Shown here: positions 1 to 6,374 of the stretch, piece after piece
Position numbering within the stretch: position 1 is the first letter of the stretch
Layout: each line of letters starts with the position of its first letter
From: Candidatus Peribacteraceae bacterium
Lineage (GTDB): Bacteria > Patescibacteriota > Gracilibacteria > Peribacterales > Peribacteraceae
DNA: 19,318 nucleotides
Direction: 5' to 3'
Assembly: GCA_028717505.1 (NCBI GenBank)
Contig: JAQUNQ010000005.1
Span: 1 to 19,318 of the forward strand
Notes under the pieces: model-generated
Seen by the model: the letters and a program-made list of their open reading frames with translations, nothing else
Told to the model about the DNA's origin: nothing
The model's database searches: none
Position numbers and translations under genes: made by a program

Positions 1-294
1 GGAGAAATCGGGGGACAGTCCGTAGGAGAGTCCATCCCACTTATCGCTCCACCACACTTGAATGCCGTACACGGGAAAGGACATGCCAGCGTCATAGATC
101 GACAGAATTTTTTTTCCCGTCAGATCACATGTTCGATGATACAAGTGAAAGAAATTGCGAAACATCAATCTCCGTTGCCTGCGGCACGCAGGACACTCCG
201 TCGGTTCGGGGACATCCATGCGCTTGTAGAAATCGGTTTCGGCCGCGCCGGCGAGCGAAAATGGTGAGCCGCAGAAAGTACAGACTGTTGCCAT
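1..294 (-). CDS. Cys-rich zinc-ribbon-like protein, third tandem paralogue (partial)
   Basis: The N-terminal 98 codons are visible on the minus strand; the rest lies beyond the left edge. The protein opens with a CxxC pair (CTFC, residues 5-8), then the phrase MDVPEPTECPACRRQRR with a second CxxC, then RNFFHLYHRTCDLTGKKI and a WWSDKWD segment. These match the N-termini of the two genes upstream (CPDCR, RKCDLTGK, WSDxWD), so it is a paralogue. Its first zinc-ribbon segment lacks the short insert (SPVF..KKELI) present in the other two and is spaced more like their C-terminal module. The ATG shares its A with the TGA stop of the preceding gene (TGATG), which indicates translational coupling. Similar CPR proteins are sometimes labelled 'Caib/baif family', a label with no demonstrated function behind it. 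Function unknown; metal binding is inferred from the CxxC pairs. Confidence 0.8.
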   Translation of the reverse strand, partial: MATVCTFCGSPFSLAGAAETDFYKRMDVPEPTECPACRRQRRLMFRNFFHLYHRTCDLTGKKILSIYDAGMSFPVYGIQVWWSDKWDGLSYGLSPDFS

Positions 295-2012
295 CAGTAG
301 ACTGTGGCAAGGTAACAAGATTCACAGTAGACAATTTCTCCTCGGGAGCCTGAGGGCTCCTCGGAGCCTCGAACGGCCGGCCGCTCGGGGGCGTAGGTCG
401 TCTGTATTCCCTTCCCGCACTTCGCGCAATTTCGGCTCCAGAGCTTGCGGGGATTGCGGAGTGCCATGCGCTCCTTGTGACGCTGATCGGGACATTTCAG
501 CGGGAGCGGGATCCCGTTCCCCTTCAGGAATGCCAATTCCTGCGGAATGATCTTGTAGAGCGTCCCGGTTGCCGAGCACCGGAGAATGTGAGAGGTGACG
601 TCTTCGGGAACATCGAATACGGAGTCGGGAATACTGATGTCAGGACCGAGGTACTGCTTCGTGGAATCGACGTCCTGGTGCCAGTTCCACCCCCGCCGCT
701 CTGCCTCCTCCTTCGTCAGAGGAAAGTACTCCTGTGCCACAGTTTCGTTATAGGCGAAAGGACTCGACGGAACGGGGAAGAATTCGCCCCACTCTCCTGT
801 GTTTCGCATGTGCGCGATGATCTGTGGCACAAGCTTCTCGTACTCCTCACGTGAGTACTGCTTATTCAATAAGCAGTACGACTTGTGACGAAGCCCTGAG
901 CAGCCGAAGCAATTCTTGCAGGAGAAGCAGTGCTCGCAGTAGTACACGTCTGCCGAGTTCTGGAGAACGTGCGAGAACAGCACGTGGTTGTTGCTGTACC
1001 CCGCGTTCATGAGCTCGTAGCAGTGTTCCAGCCCCTCGACGCCGCACTTCGAGAGGTCATAGGAATCTTTCGCGTCGAAGACGCGATAGCAGTGCTTCAC
1101 GTCCTCGCAGCGCTTGAGGTCATAGGATTCAAAGCAGTTCCGGCACTCGATGAACTCGTTGCCCGTGCAATTCTCTGAGAGAGTCTCGTGGATGGACACG
1201 TGTGGAAGCCGCAGTTCCATCTCAAGAAAACTCCCACGGAGATCATCGATTTTTTTATGCGTGAGCGGCTTCAAGAGCTGCATGAGGATCTTCTTGTACT
1301 CCGTCTCCGTCACCGGCTTGTTGAACACGTGGAAGCGCTGGTTCCGAAGCCCGTAGCAACCAATGCAGTCACTGCAACTGTTGCAGTCCTTGAGGAACCA
1401 CGAGTTCCAGCAGTTCAGGCTGTTCTGGGAGTAGAAGAGCGCATATCCGTTCTTGCAGTTGGTGCACTCGTACGCGATCTCCATCCCCTCACAGAGGAGG
1501 CAGTCGATGGTGTTCTTGCAGGAATAGATGGAATCCCCGAAGTAGCAGTCTTCGCTCCGGAAGCATGGAGACGCCATATAGCAGTTCCGGTTGTCCGCAC
1601 CGATGGCCACGTAGTCACTATTCTCGGAATTCCAGTTCCCGAGCGCCAACCGGGGCACGGTGCACTGAAGCTCGTGCAGCTGATCAAAGAAGGAACGCGC
1701 GGGATCGAAGGGTCGTCCGTACATCATGGGATCCCAGACATCGCTCCACCAGCCGTCGTGGTTGTAGACCTTGTAAGGTTTATCGGGCGATGCTGTGGAG
1801 ACAATCATCTGACCCGTGAGATCACACTTCCGCTTGTAGAGGACGTGCGCATTGCGGAATGCCAACCTGCGCTGCTGCCGGCAGTCCGGGCAGAGCGTCG
1901 GTGGAGGGATGAGCTCCTTCTTTCCATTGAAGACAGGTGAGACTTTATCGTAGAACGCGAGGTCGTCCTGCGTGATGTCGAATGCCGATGAACATTGCGT
2001 GCAGGAGGGCAT
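294..2012 (-). CDS. Cys-rich zinc-ribbon-like protein, second tandem paralogue
   Basis: 572 residues with about 38 cysteines, mostly as CxxC or CxxCxxC groups. I placed the start at the ATG overlapping the upstream stop (TGATG) because the protein from there (MPSCTQCSSAF) aligns with the neighbouring paralogue; an earlier in-frame start would add eight unrelated residues. In order: a zinc-ribbon module at about 1-85 (CTQC, CPDC, RKCDLTGQ); a Cys-rich stretch at about 130-215; a first C..C..C-GLR-x-NK-EY module near 215-240; a second Cys-rich stretch; a repeat of that module near 360-395 (YCLLNKQYSREEYE); and a C-terminal ribbon at about 479-572 (CSATG, CPDQ, CAKC, CESC). The C-terminal module resembles the N-terminal one. 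Compared with its paralogue it carries 13 extra residues at 546-558 from a local DNA duplication. No signal peptide or membrane segment is seen. Function unknown; structural zinc binding is inferred. Confidence 0.85.
   Translation of the reverse strand: MPSCTQCSSAFDITQDDLAFYDKVSPVFNGKKELIPPPTLCPDCRQQRRLAFRNAHVLYKRKCDLTGQMIVSTASPDKPYKVYNHDGWWSDVWDPMMYGRPFDPARSFFDQLHELQCTVPRLALGNWNSENSDYVAIGADNRNCYMASPCFRSEDCYFGDSIYSCKNTIDCLLCEGMEIAYECTNCKNGYALFYSQNSLNCWNSWFLKDCNSCSDCIGCYGLRNQRFHVFNKPVTETEYKKILMQLLKPLTHKKIDDLRGSFLEMELRLPHVSIHETLSENCTGNEFIECRNCFESYDLKRCEDVKHCYRVFDAKDSYDLSKCGVEGLEHCYELMNAGYSNNHVLFSHVLQNSADVYYCEHCFSCKNCFGCSGLRHKSYCLLNKQYSREEYEKLVPQIIAHMRNTGEWGEFFPVPSSPFAYNETVAQEYFPLTKEEAERRGWNWHQDVDSTKQYLGPDISIPDSVFDVPEDVTSHILRCSATGTLYKIIPQELAFLKGNGIPLPLKCPDQRHKERMALRNPRKLWSRNCAKCGKGIQTTYAPERPAVRGSEEPSGSRGEIVYCESCYLATVY
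338..369. repeat. Imperfect tandem duplication inside the Cys-rich gene
   Basis: CTCCTCGGGAGCCT at 338-351 recurs as CTCCTCGGAGCCT at 357-369, one base shorter. Within it, GGAGCC (345-350) and GGCTCC (355-360) form a 6-bp stem with a 4-nt loop. The block coincides with a 13-residue insertion (codons at 339-377) that the neighbouring paralogue lacks, between the conserved ERP/DHP and EIVYCESC segments. It looks like a local duplication that stayed in frame. Confidence 0.7.
855..879. repeat. 25-bp perfect palindrome within coding sequence
   Basis: GTACTGCTTATT (855-866) and its exact reverse complement AATAAGCAGTAC (868-879) flank a single C. It encodes the conserved YCLLNKQY segment. The equivalent site in the upstream paralogue keeps the outer ATATTGC/GCAATAT arms. 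Much of the symmetry follows from the peptide (Tyr-Cys...Lys-Gln-Tyr), but the perfect 12-bp arms go beyond that. Confidence 0.75.
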
Positions 2013-3664
2013 CAGTAGACGGAGGCAAGATAACAAGATTCGCAGTACACGATCTCCGGATGATCGGGACTGTAGGTAGTCTCGATCCCTTTACCGCACT
2101 TCGCGCAATTTCGACTCCAGAGCTTGCGAGGATTGCGCAGTGCCATGCGTTCGATGACACGCTGCTCAAAACACTTTTTCGGCGGGGGAATATCCATCTG
2201 CCGATAGAAAGCGAGCTCCTTCGGTATAATCTTGTAAGGTTTTCCCGTGACAGAGCAGCTCAGGATATTTCCGCAGATGGAATCATCAGTCTCCGCGATA
2301 GAATCCCGTACCGTGACCTCGGGACCGAGGTATGACTGCTTTTCGTCATACATGCGCCACTTCCATCCCCGCTCCACGGCCTCCTCTTCGCGGAGAGGGA
2401 AGAAATCCTGCGCCATGGTCTCGTTGTAGCTGAAGGGGGAGAACCTGCCGGGGAAGAATTCACCCCATTCACCGGTTTTCCGCATGTGTGCGATGATCTT
2501 CGGTACCAAATTCTCGTATTCCTCTTTTGTATATTGCTTGTTCAAGATGCAATATTTCTTATTTTTCAGGCTCGCGCATCCGAAGCAGTGATCACAGTGA
2601 AAACAGAGACTGCCGTAGAGGATGTTGTGATCAAACCAGGAGATGTCATTGAAGCAGTGCATGGTGTTCGCCTCGCTGCCAACGGCTTCATACACCAGCT
2701 CGGAGCGGTCATCATTGTTCACATCGAAGGCATCCTTCATGGATGTTGCGTTCGCCACGTAGGTGCAATCCTGCACCCCGATGACTTCATAGCAGGAATG
2801 TGCATTCCGGGAGTTGATGATGGCATTTCCCGTGCAGTTCTCCACATTGATGGAATCCATGTACTTGTGAGGCATTTGGCGCTTATGCTCTTCAAAATTC
2901 TTCCGGACGTTTTTCATATCCTTCCGGAGTTTTTTGACGAGTTCCTCATATCCTTCTTTTGTGTACTGCACGTTGCCGACCTGATACTGGGCGTTCTGGA
3001 GGTTGTAGCACGCGAAGCAGTTTCGGCATCCTCTCAGATTATAACCCAGGAAACAGTCTGAGCAGTTGGAGCAGTTCTGCAAATACTGGCAGTGATAGCA
3101 GCGGTCGGAATCAATGACTTCGTAGCAGAGTTCGCAATCCTCGACATTGGCACAATCACAGATGCTTCGCGAGGTCTGTGAGCGGTTGCAGTAGAAGCTG
3201 TCCTCGCAGCCATAACAGGTAAAGAGAAGGTAGCTGTTCTTGTTCTGGAGAGAAAAGTTGCAGTATTCGCTGTTCTCGTGATCTTTGTTAATCAGATTGA
3301 TTCGCGGAGCAGCAAGAAAAAGTTCGGCGAATTGTTCGAAGAAAGGACGTGAGAAATCGAAGTCTTTTCCGTACTCGACCCCATCCCACCGATCGCTCCA
3401 GAATGCTTCCTGGTCATAGACTCTTTGCGGATTCTCCGGTGCATACATGGAGATGATTTGCTTGCCAGTGAGGTCGCATTTCCGATGGTAGAGATTCCGC
3501 TCGTTGCGCCATGAGAGCCTTTGCTGCTGCCGACAGTCCGGGCAGAGCGTCGGCGGAGGGATGAGCTCCTTCTTCACAATGAAGACAGGTGAAACTTTAT
3601 CGTAGAACGCGAGGTTGTCCTGCGTGATGTCGAATGCCGATGAACATTGCTTACATGCAGGCAT
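2012..3664 (-). CDS. Cys-rich zinc-ribbon-like protein, first tandem paralogue
   Basis: 550 residues with about 37 cysteines, first gene of a three-gene coupled run. I start at MPACKQCSSAF because it matches the other paralogues; the reading frame stays open for 42 more codons upstream, but that part is AT-rich and lacks Cys-rich character. Layout: ribbon module 4-83 (CKQC, CPDC at 41-44, RKCDLTG); Cys-rich zone 135-220 with many Cys at 2-3 residue spacing; first NxxQYTKEGYE module near 216-245; middle zone 277-340; second module 354-393 (CFHCDHCFGC, then YCILNKQYTKEEYE); C-terminal ribbon 470-550 (CSVTG, CAKC 520-523, CESC 541-544). The C-terminal module mirrors the N-terminal one (LAFY, PPP, RNxRxLxxR, YxPxxPxxVY), but its CPDC equivalent is CFEQ, so one metal ligand pair is lost there. 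It resembles an uncharacterised CPR family; no function can be assigned. Confidence 0.85.
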   Translation of the reverse strand: MPACKQCSSAFDITQDNLAFYDKVSPVFIVKKELIPPPTLCPDCRQQQRLSWRNERNLYHRKCDLTGKQIISMYAPENPQRVYDQEAFWSDRWDGVEYGKDFDFSRPFFEQFAELFLAAPRINLINKDHENSEYCNFSLQNKNSYLLFTCYGCEDSFYCNRSQTSRSICDCANVEDCELCYEVIDSDRCYHCQYLQNCSNCSDCFLGYNLRGCRNCFACYNLQNAQYQVGNVQYTKEGYEELVKKLRKDMKNVRKNFEEHKRQMPHKYMDSINVENCTGNAIINSRNAHSCYEVIGVQDCTYVANATSMKDAFDVNNDDRSELVYEAVGSEANTMHCFNDISWFDHNILYGSLCFHCDHCFGCASLKNKKYCILNKQYTKEEYENLVPKIIAHMRKTGEWGEFFPGRFSPFSYNETMAQDFFPLREEEAVERGWKWRMYDEKQSYLGPEVTVRDSIAETDDSICGNILSCSVTGKPYKIIPKELAFYRQMDIPPPKKCFEQRVIERMALRNPRKLWSRNCAKCGKGIETTYSPDHPEIVYCESCYLASVY

Positions 3665-3828
3665 AGATAAAAAATGCTGGGCATAGAACCTGGCCGCAGC
3701 ATGTGCATTCTGGAATGTATAGTCATTATTGTCCAACAGACTCAGGCCATATAACGATTTTTTCGCATTTATAAACCATAAACAGTACATTAAAATCTGT
3801 AGAAAACTTTCGACAACAGTACTAGAAT
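3665..3828 (-). promoter_or_regulatory. AT-rich leader upstream of the Cys-rich gene run
   Basis: This gap is clearly more AT-rich than its surroundings and should hold the promoter for the three Cys-rich genes. On the minus strand, TATAAA (3773-3768) and TTATAT (3754-3749) are possible -10 elements, but neither has a good -35 at 16-18 nt. A CATTTT hexamer also lies 6 nt before the chosen ATG. The exact promoter is unresolved. Confidence 0.3.
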
Positions 3829-3912
3829 GTCATGGTGAGCTCTGCCTGTGGTGAGCAAAGCCGAACCATCGAACCATGACGGTAATTCATCCCTCGACGG
3901 GCTCGGAATGAC
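3829..3912. repeat. Double palindromic intergenic repeat
   Basis: The first unit has GTCATGGT (3829-3836) paired with ACCATGAC (3873-3880), and inner direct repeats GGTGAGC (3834-3840, 3850-3856) and GAACCATC/GAACCATG. The second unit has TTCATCCC (3886-3893) paired with GGAATGA (3905-3911), one wobble, around TCGACGGGCTC. The wording (CATGGTGAGC...GAACCATGAC, TCATCCCTCGAC...GGAATGAC) resembles dispersed intergenic palindromes I know from many environmental bacterial genomes. No second copy is seen in this window. It ends three bases before the regulator's ATG. Confidence 0.65.
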
Positions 3913-3915
3913 ACG

Positions 3916-4671
3916 ATGATTGCTGAACTCCTCAAATTGGGGCTCACGGATGAAGAGGCTAAGGTGTACCTGGCCGTCGCCGAAATTAACGGCGGAGCAG
4001 TCTCTGTGATTGCTCGGAAGGCGGGCATCAACCGGGTGAGTTGCTACCACACCCTGGAAAAACTTCTGAAGAAGCGCCTCCTCAGCCAGTATGACAAGAA
4101 TGGGGTGAAGTGCTTCGCGCCGGAGCCGCCCGAGAAGCTCGAGGAGCTCGCACTGGAGTGCGTGAATATCGCGAAGACGCTCCTCCCGCAGCTCAAGTCT
4201 CTTACGGGAACACACGGATTCAAGCCGAAGATCCGCTTCTACGAAGGACAGGAGGGTGTGGAGCGCGTATTCACGGAATCCCTTGCAGCGAAGAAGGAGA
4301 TCCTCGGCTACACCAATCTCAAGACGGTAACCGAGTTCTTCCCGGATTTTTTCCGCGACTACACACATACACGCCTGAAGAAAGGCATCAAGACGCGCTA
4401 CCTCTCGCCGAATACCGCGGAGAGCGTCCATGTGATCGACCCCTTCCTCCCGAAGAGCTACGACCCGAACCTCATTGAGATCCTGCTCGTGAATAAGGAT
4501 CAATTCCCGTTCGAGAATGAAGTGCTCATTTTCGGGAACACCGTCGGTATCGTCTCCCTGAAGAAGGAGGAACTCCTCGGTCTCCTCGTGGAGAGCGCAA
4601 CATTCGCGCGAACGATGCGCGCCGTCTTTGACCTGGCCTGGCTCGGTGCGACGGCCTTCGTGGCAAAGTAG
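3916..4671 (+). CDS. TrmB-family transcriptional regulator
   Basis: 251 residues. The N-terminal ~70 residues form a winged helix-turn-helix of the TrmB type: a helix starting LLKLGLTDEEAKVYLAV, a second around VSVIARKAGINRVSCYHTLEKLLKKRLL, then a wing (YDKNGVKCFAPEPPEKL). A short linker helix follows (LEELALECVNIAKTLLPQL), then a C-terminal region of roughly 150 residues starting PKIRFYEGQEGVERVF, typical of the phospholipase-D-like fold in TrmB proteins. Archaeal TrmB members bind sugars, but CPR homologues have no established ligand. The ATG follows a palindromic repeat almost directly, with no Shine-Dalgarno sequence. The gene is divergent from the Cys-rich run and 23 bp upstream of the rescue factor. 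Regulation of either neighbour is possible but unproven. Confidence 0.85.
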   Translation: MIAELLKLGLTDEEAKVYLAVAEINGGAVSVIARKAGINRVSCYHTLEKLLKKRLLSQYDKNGVKCFAPEPPEKLEELALECVNIAKTLLPQLKSLTGTHGFKPKIRFYEGQEGVERVFTESLAAKKEILGYTNLKTVTEFFPDFFRDYTHTRLKKGIKTRYLSPNTAESVHVIDPFLPKSYDPNLIEILLVNKDQFPFENEVLIFGNTVGIVSLKKEELLGLLVESATFARTMRAVFDLAWLGATAFVAK

Positions 4672-4687
4672 CCCCTTCCTGTACACT
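4660..4687 (+). promoter_or_regulatory. Candidate promoter for the rescue factor gene
   Basis: TACACT (4682-4687) lies 7 nt before the ATG, with GTGGCA (4660-4665, 4 of 6 to consensus) 16 nt further upstream. This geometry would give a transcript starting at or next to the ATG. It overlaps the end of the regulator gene, so read-through from upstream is equally possible. Confidence 0.35.
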
Positions 4688-4694
4688 CTCCTCC

Positions 4695-5120
4695 ATGAAT
4701 TTCCCCGTCGAGCTCCTCCCGCCGCTCCTCGCACTCGCCGCCGAGCTCAGGGTACTCCCCGAGGACATCGACGAGTTCTTCACGCGCGGGGGCGGACCGG
4801 GCGGCCAGAAGATCAACAAGACTGCAAGCTGCGTGGAGCTCACGCACCGCCCCACGGAGACAGTCGTCCGCGTGCAGCGCTTCCGCGAACAACACCGGAA
4901 CCGCATCGCGGCCTATGAGCTCCTACTCCGGAAGATCGAGGAGAAGCTCAAGGGGGCGGAGTCCCAGCGCCAGCAGGAAATCTTCAAGCTGCGCAAGCAG
5001 AAGCAGCGCCGCTCGCGGCGGGCGAAGGAGAAGATGCTCGGGGAAAAACACCGCCGGAGCTCGATCAAGGAACGGCGGCAGAAAGCGCTCCATGAGTTCT
5101 TGGACGACACGGGACACTAG
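4695..5120 (+). CDS. Peptide chain release factor-like ribosome rescue protein (GGQ domain)
   Basis: 141 residues with the class-I release-factor catalytic loop GGGPGGQKINKT (GGQ at 36-38). In this family the loop triggers peptidyl-tRNA hydrolysis in the ribosomal peptidyl-transferase centre. There is no codon-recognition domain, so this is not RF1 or RF2. The size and the long basic tail (from about residue 90, KLRKQKQRRSRRAKEKM and onward) fit the ArfB/YaeJ and mtRF-R (C12orf65)-like rescue factors, whose basic C-terminus enters the empty mRNA channel. The start is the first ATG before the domain, with no Shine-Dalgarno. The gene follows the regulator by 23 bp and precedes the lipoprotein. 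ArfB versus mtRF-R-like cannot be settled here; symbol left empty. Confidence 0.85.
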   Translation: MNFPVELLPPLLALAAELRVLPEDIDEFFTRGGGPGGQKINKTASCVELTHRPTETVVRVQRFREQHRNRIAAYELLLRKIEEKLKGAESQRQQEIFKLRKQKQRRSRRAKEKMLGEKHRRSSIKERRQKALHEFLDDTGH

Positions 5121-5168
5121 GCAGAGGCAGCAGGAAATGAAATACTGCCGATGCTTCCCCCTCTTTCC

Positions 5169-5630
5169 ATGAAACACGCCACCCGCCTCGGCACTTCTCT
5201 GATGATCCTCCTCGCCGCCTGCCTCGTCGCGGGCTGCGCGCAGAAGCCGGCGGAACCTCTCGTTGGCGGAGACCGCGATGAGCACGGATGCATCGGTTCG
5301 GCGGGCTACACGTGGTGCGCGCCGAAGGAGAAGTGCCTGCGCGTGTGGGAGGAGGAATGCTTCGCCTCAGCCAAGGAAGCGATCACCTGGGAGCTCACGC
5401 AGAAGTACAAGCCGAACACAACATTCACCGTCACGATGACGCAGGAGGATGAGAAGCATGCTCGTGCGAAGATTTCCTTCGGTGGACCGGGCACTCCCGG
5501 CGGCATAGTCCTCGCCTCCAGGATGACCGGCATCTGGCACATCGTGTACGAGGGCAACGGCTCCGCGGATTGCGCGGCACTCCGGCAGGAGGAATTCCCC
5601 GCGGACATGCTGCAAGGCTTCTGCGACTGA
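5169..5630 (+). CDS. Predicted lipoprotein with Cys-rich N-terminal motif
   Basis: 153 residues from the ATG at 5169. I prefer this over the in-frame ATG at 5151 because it gives a clean lipoprotein signal: MKHATR, a hydrophobic core (LMILLAACLV), then the lipobox LVAGC with the lipidated Cys at 23. Next come a short linker and a Cys motif, GCIGSAGYTWC followed by KCLRVWEEEC, which I have seen in other secreted proteins of CPR bacteria and archaea. The remainder is a small globular domain (about 70-153) containing WHIVYEGNG and three Cys in total, ending in FCD. It should be anchored on the outer face of the membrane. No enzymatic motif is visible and function is unknown. Confidence 0.75.
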   Translation: MKHATRLGTSLMILLAACLVAGCAQKPAEPLVGGDRDEHGCIGSAGYTWCAPKEKCLRVWEEECFASAKEAITWELTQKYKPNTTFTVTMTQEDEKHARAKISFGGPGTPGGIVLASRMTGIWHIVYEGNGSADCAALRQEEFPADMLQGFCD

Positions 5631-5648
5631 AAAAACCGGAGAACGGGT

Positions 5649-6071
5649 TTGACGAAGAATGTTCGAGAGCACAAACTGTGCCGCCATTTCCCCGCTCACC
5701 CCATGCGCATGTACTACGATGGCGAATGCGAAAACTCTGAATGCAGTGCACGCGGTGAATGCCGTGAATTCTATGCCGACGGGGTGCAAGACGGACGTCT
5801 GGTCGGCGTTGAGTGCGATGAATGCCACGGCAGAATCCACCATCTCTTCTCGGCGCCGCATGTGGGAGGAATGACAAGAAAATCCGCTGCGGGCAATGAC
5901 GGGTCTGAGGTGACTCAGCAAGATATCGATAAGGCATTAGGAGCCTATAACAAGGCAAGAAGAGAATGCGCGGCACAAGGAAAAGATGTGATCGCCGGCC
6001 TCGTCGAGCTGGAGGACGATGGTGACACCAAAGTGCATGCTCTCACAAAGCCGAGTGCTACGCTCAACTGA
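5649..6071 (+). CDS. Small Cys-containing hypothetical protein
   Basis: 140 residues if translation starts at the TTG at 5649, or 122 from the ATG at 5703 (MRMYYDGECEN). The N-terminal half has closely spaced cysteines (CENSECSARGEC, then CDECHGRIHH), suggesting a small zinc-binding fold. The C-terminal half (from about residue 85) is charged, with a predicted helix (TQQDIDKALGAYNKARREC), and has no recognisable domain. It lies 18 bp after the lipoprotein and may be cotranscribed. Overlapping frames on both strands are also open here, so the assignment rests on the Cys pattern, plausible composition and position. I do not recognise the family. Confidence 0.5.
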   Translation: MTKNVREHKLCRHFPAHPMRMYYDGECENSECSARGECREFYADGVQDGRLVGVECDECHGRIHHLFSAPHVGGMTRKSAAGNDGSEVTQQDIDKALGAYNKARRECAAQGKDVIAGLVELEDDGDTKVHALTKPSATLN

Positions 6072-6089
6072 AGATATCCCTCTCGAACC

Positions 6090-6299
6090 CTAAATCCTCT
6101 TCCCCGCCTGCAGCCTCTTCGCGAGCGTGCGCAGGTAGGAGGCGGAGACCTTCATGGTGCGGTACTCCCCGGTCGCAGGATCATAGACACGCTTCTTCTG
6201 GATATTTGCCCCATAGGTCCGGCGCGTGTGGCGCAGGGAATGGCTCCGGGTGTTCCCGAAAGTCGTCTTCTTGCCGGTTTTCACGCATGTACGCGACAT
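6090..6299 (-). CDS. rpmB: 50S ribosomal protein L28
   Basis: 69 residues, shorter than the usual ~78. The start MSRTCVKTGKKTTFGNTRSH matches the L28 signature (C..TGK....GN..SH), followed by a basic segment (LRHTRRTYGANIQKKRV) and the conserved strand YRTMKVSASYLRTL. L28 is a large-subunit protein near the E site. The gene stands alone on the minus strand, back to back with the M50 peptidase gene, and has a recognisable promoter. Its stop lies 18 bp from the convergent hypothetical gene, with no clear terminator hairpin between them. rpmG, which often neighbours rpmB elsewhere, is absent here. Confidence 0.93.
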   Translation of the reverse strand: MSRTCVKTGKKTTFGNTRSHSLRHTRRTYGANIQKKRVYDPATGEYRTMKVSASYLRTLAKRLQAGKRI

Positions 6300-6310
6300 A
6301 GGGCGGTGAG

Positions 6311-6339
6311 AGGGTACTGAGGACTCTGCGATCGGTCAA
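6311..6339 (-). promoter_or_regulatory. Candidate sigma-70-type promoter of rpmB
   Basis: On the minus strand, TTGACC (6339-6334) and TACCCT (6316-6311) are separated by 17 nt. The -10 element ends 11 nt before the rpmB ATG, so the 5' leader would be only a few bases. This is the best -35/-10 pair in the window. Confidence 0.5.
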
Positions 6340-6362
6340 CAATATCGACAGGAGTTTTCGGG

Positions 6363-6368
6363 TAAACT
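6363..6368 (+). promoter_or_regulatory. Candidate -10 element of the M50 peptidase gene
   Basis: TAAACT is followed by exactly 6 nt (GCAGGC) and then the ATG, the spacing expected for a leaderless transcript. No convincing -35 is seen, and no Shine-Dalgarno fits in the interval. Confidence 0.4.
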
Positions 6369-6374
6369 GCAGGC

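Noticed and set aside
1188..1940. Plus-strand reading frame of 250 codons
   Set aside because: It is antisense to the Cys-rich gene, which has paralogue support.
3665..3790. Extension of the first Cys-rich protein by 42 N-terminal residues
   Set aside because: The extension is AT-rich, has no counterpart in the two paralogues, and the internal ATG aligns exactly with their starts.
3790..4734. Minus-strand reading frame of 314 codons
   Set aside because: It lies opposite the TrmB regulator, whose helix-turn-helix is clear, and crosses the palindromic repeat.
5634..5650. Possible terminator after the lipoprotein (AAACCG...CGGGTTT)
   Set aside because: The stem is short and bulged and has no T-run; it is too weak to call.
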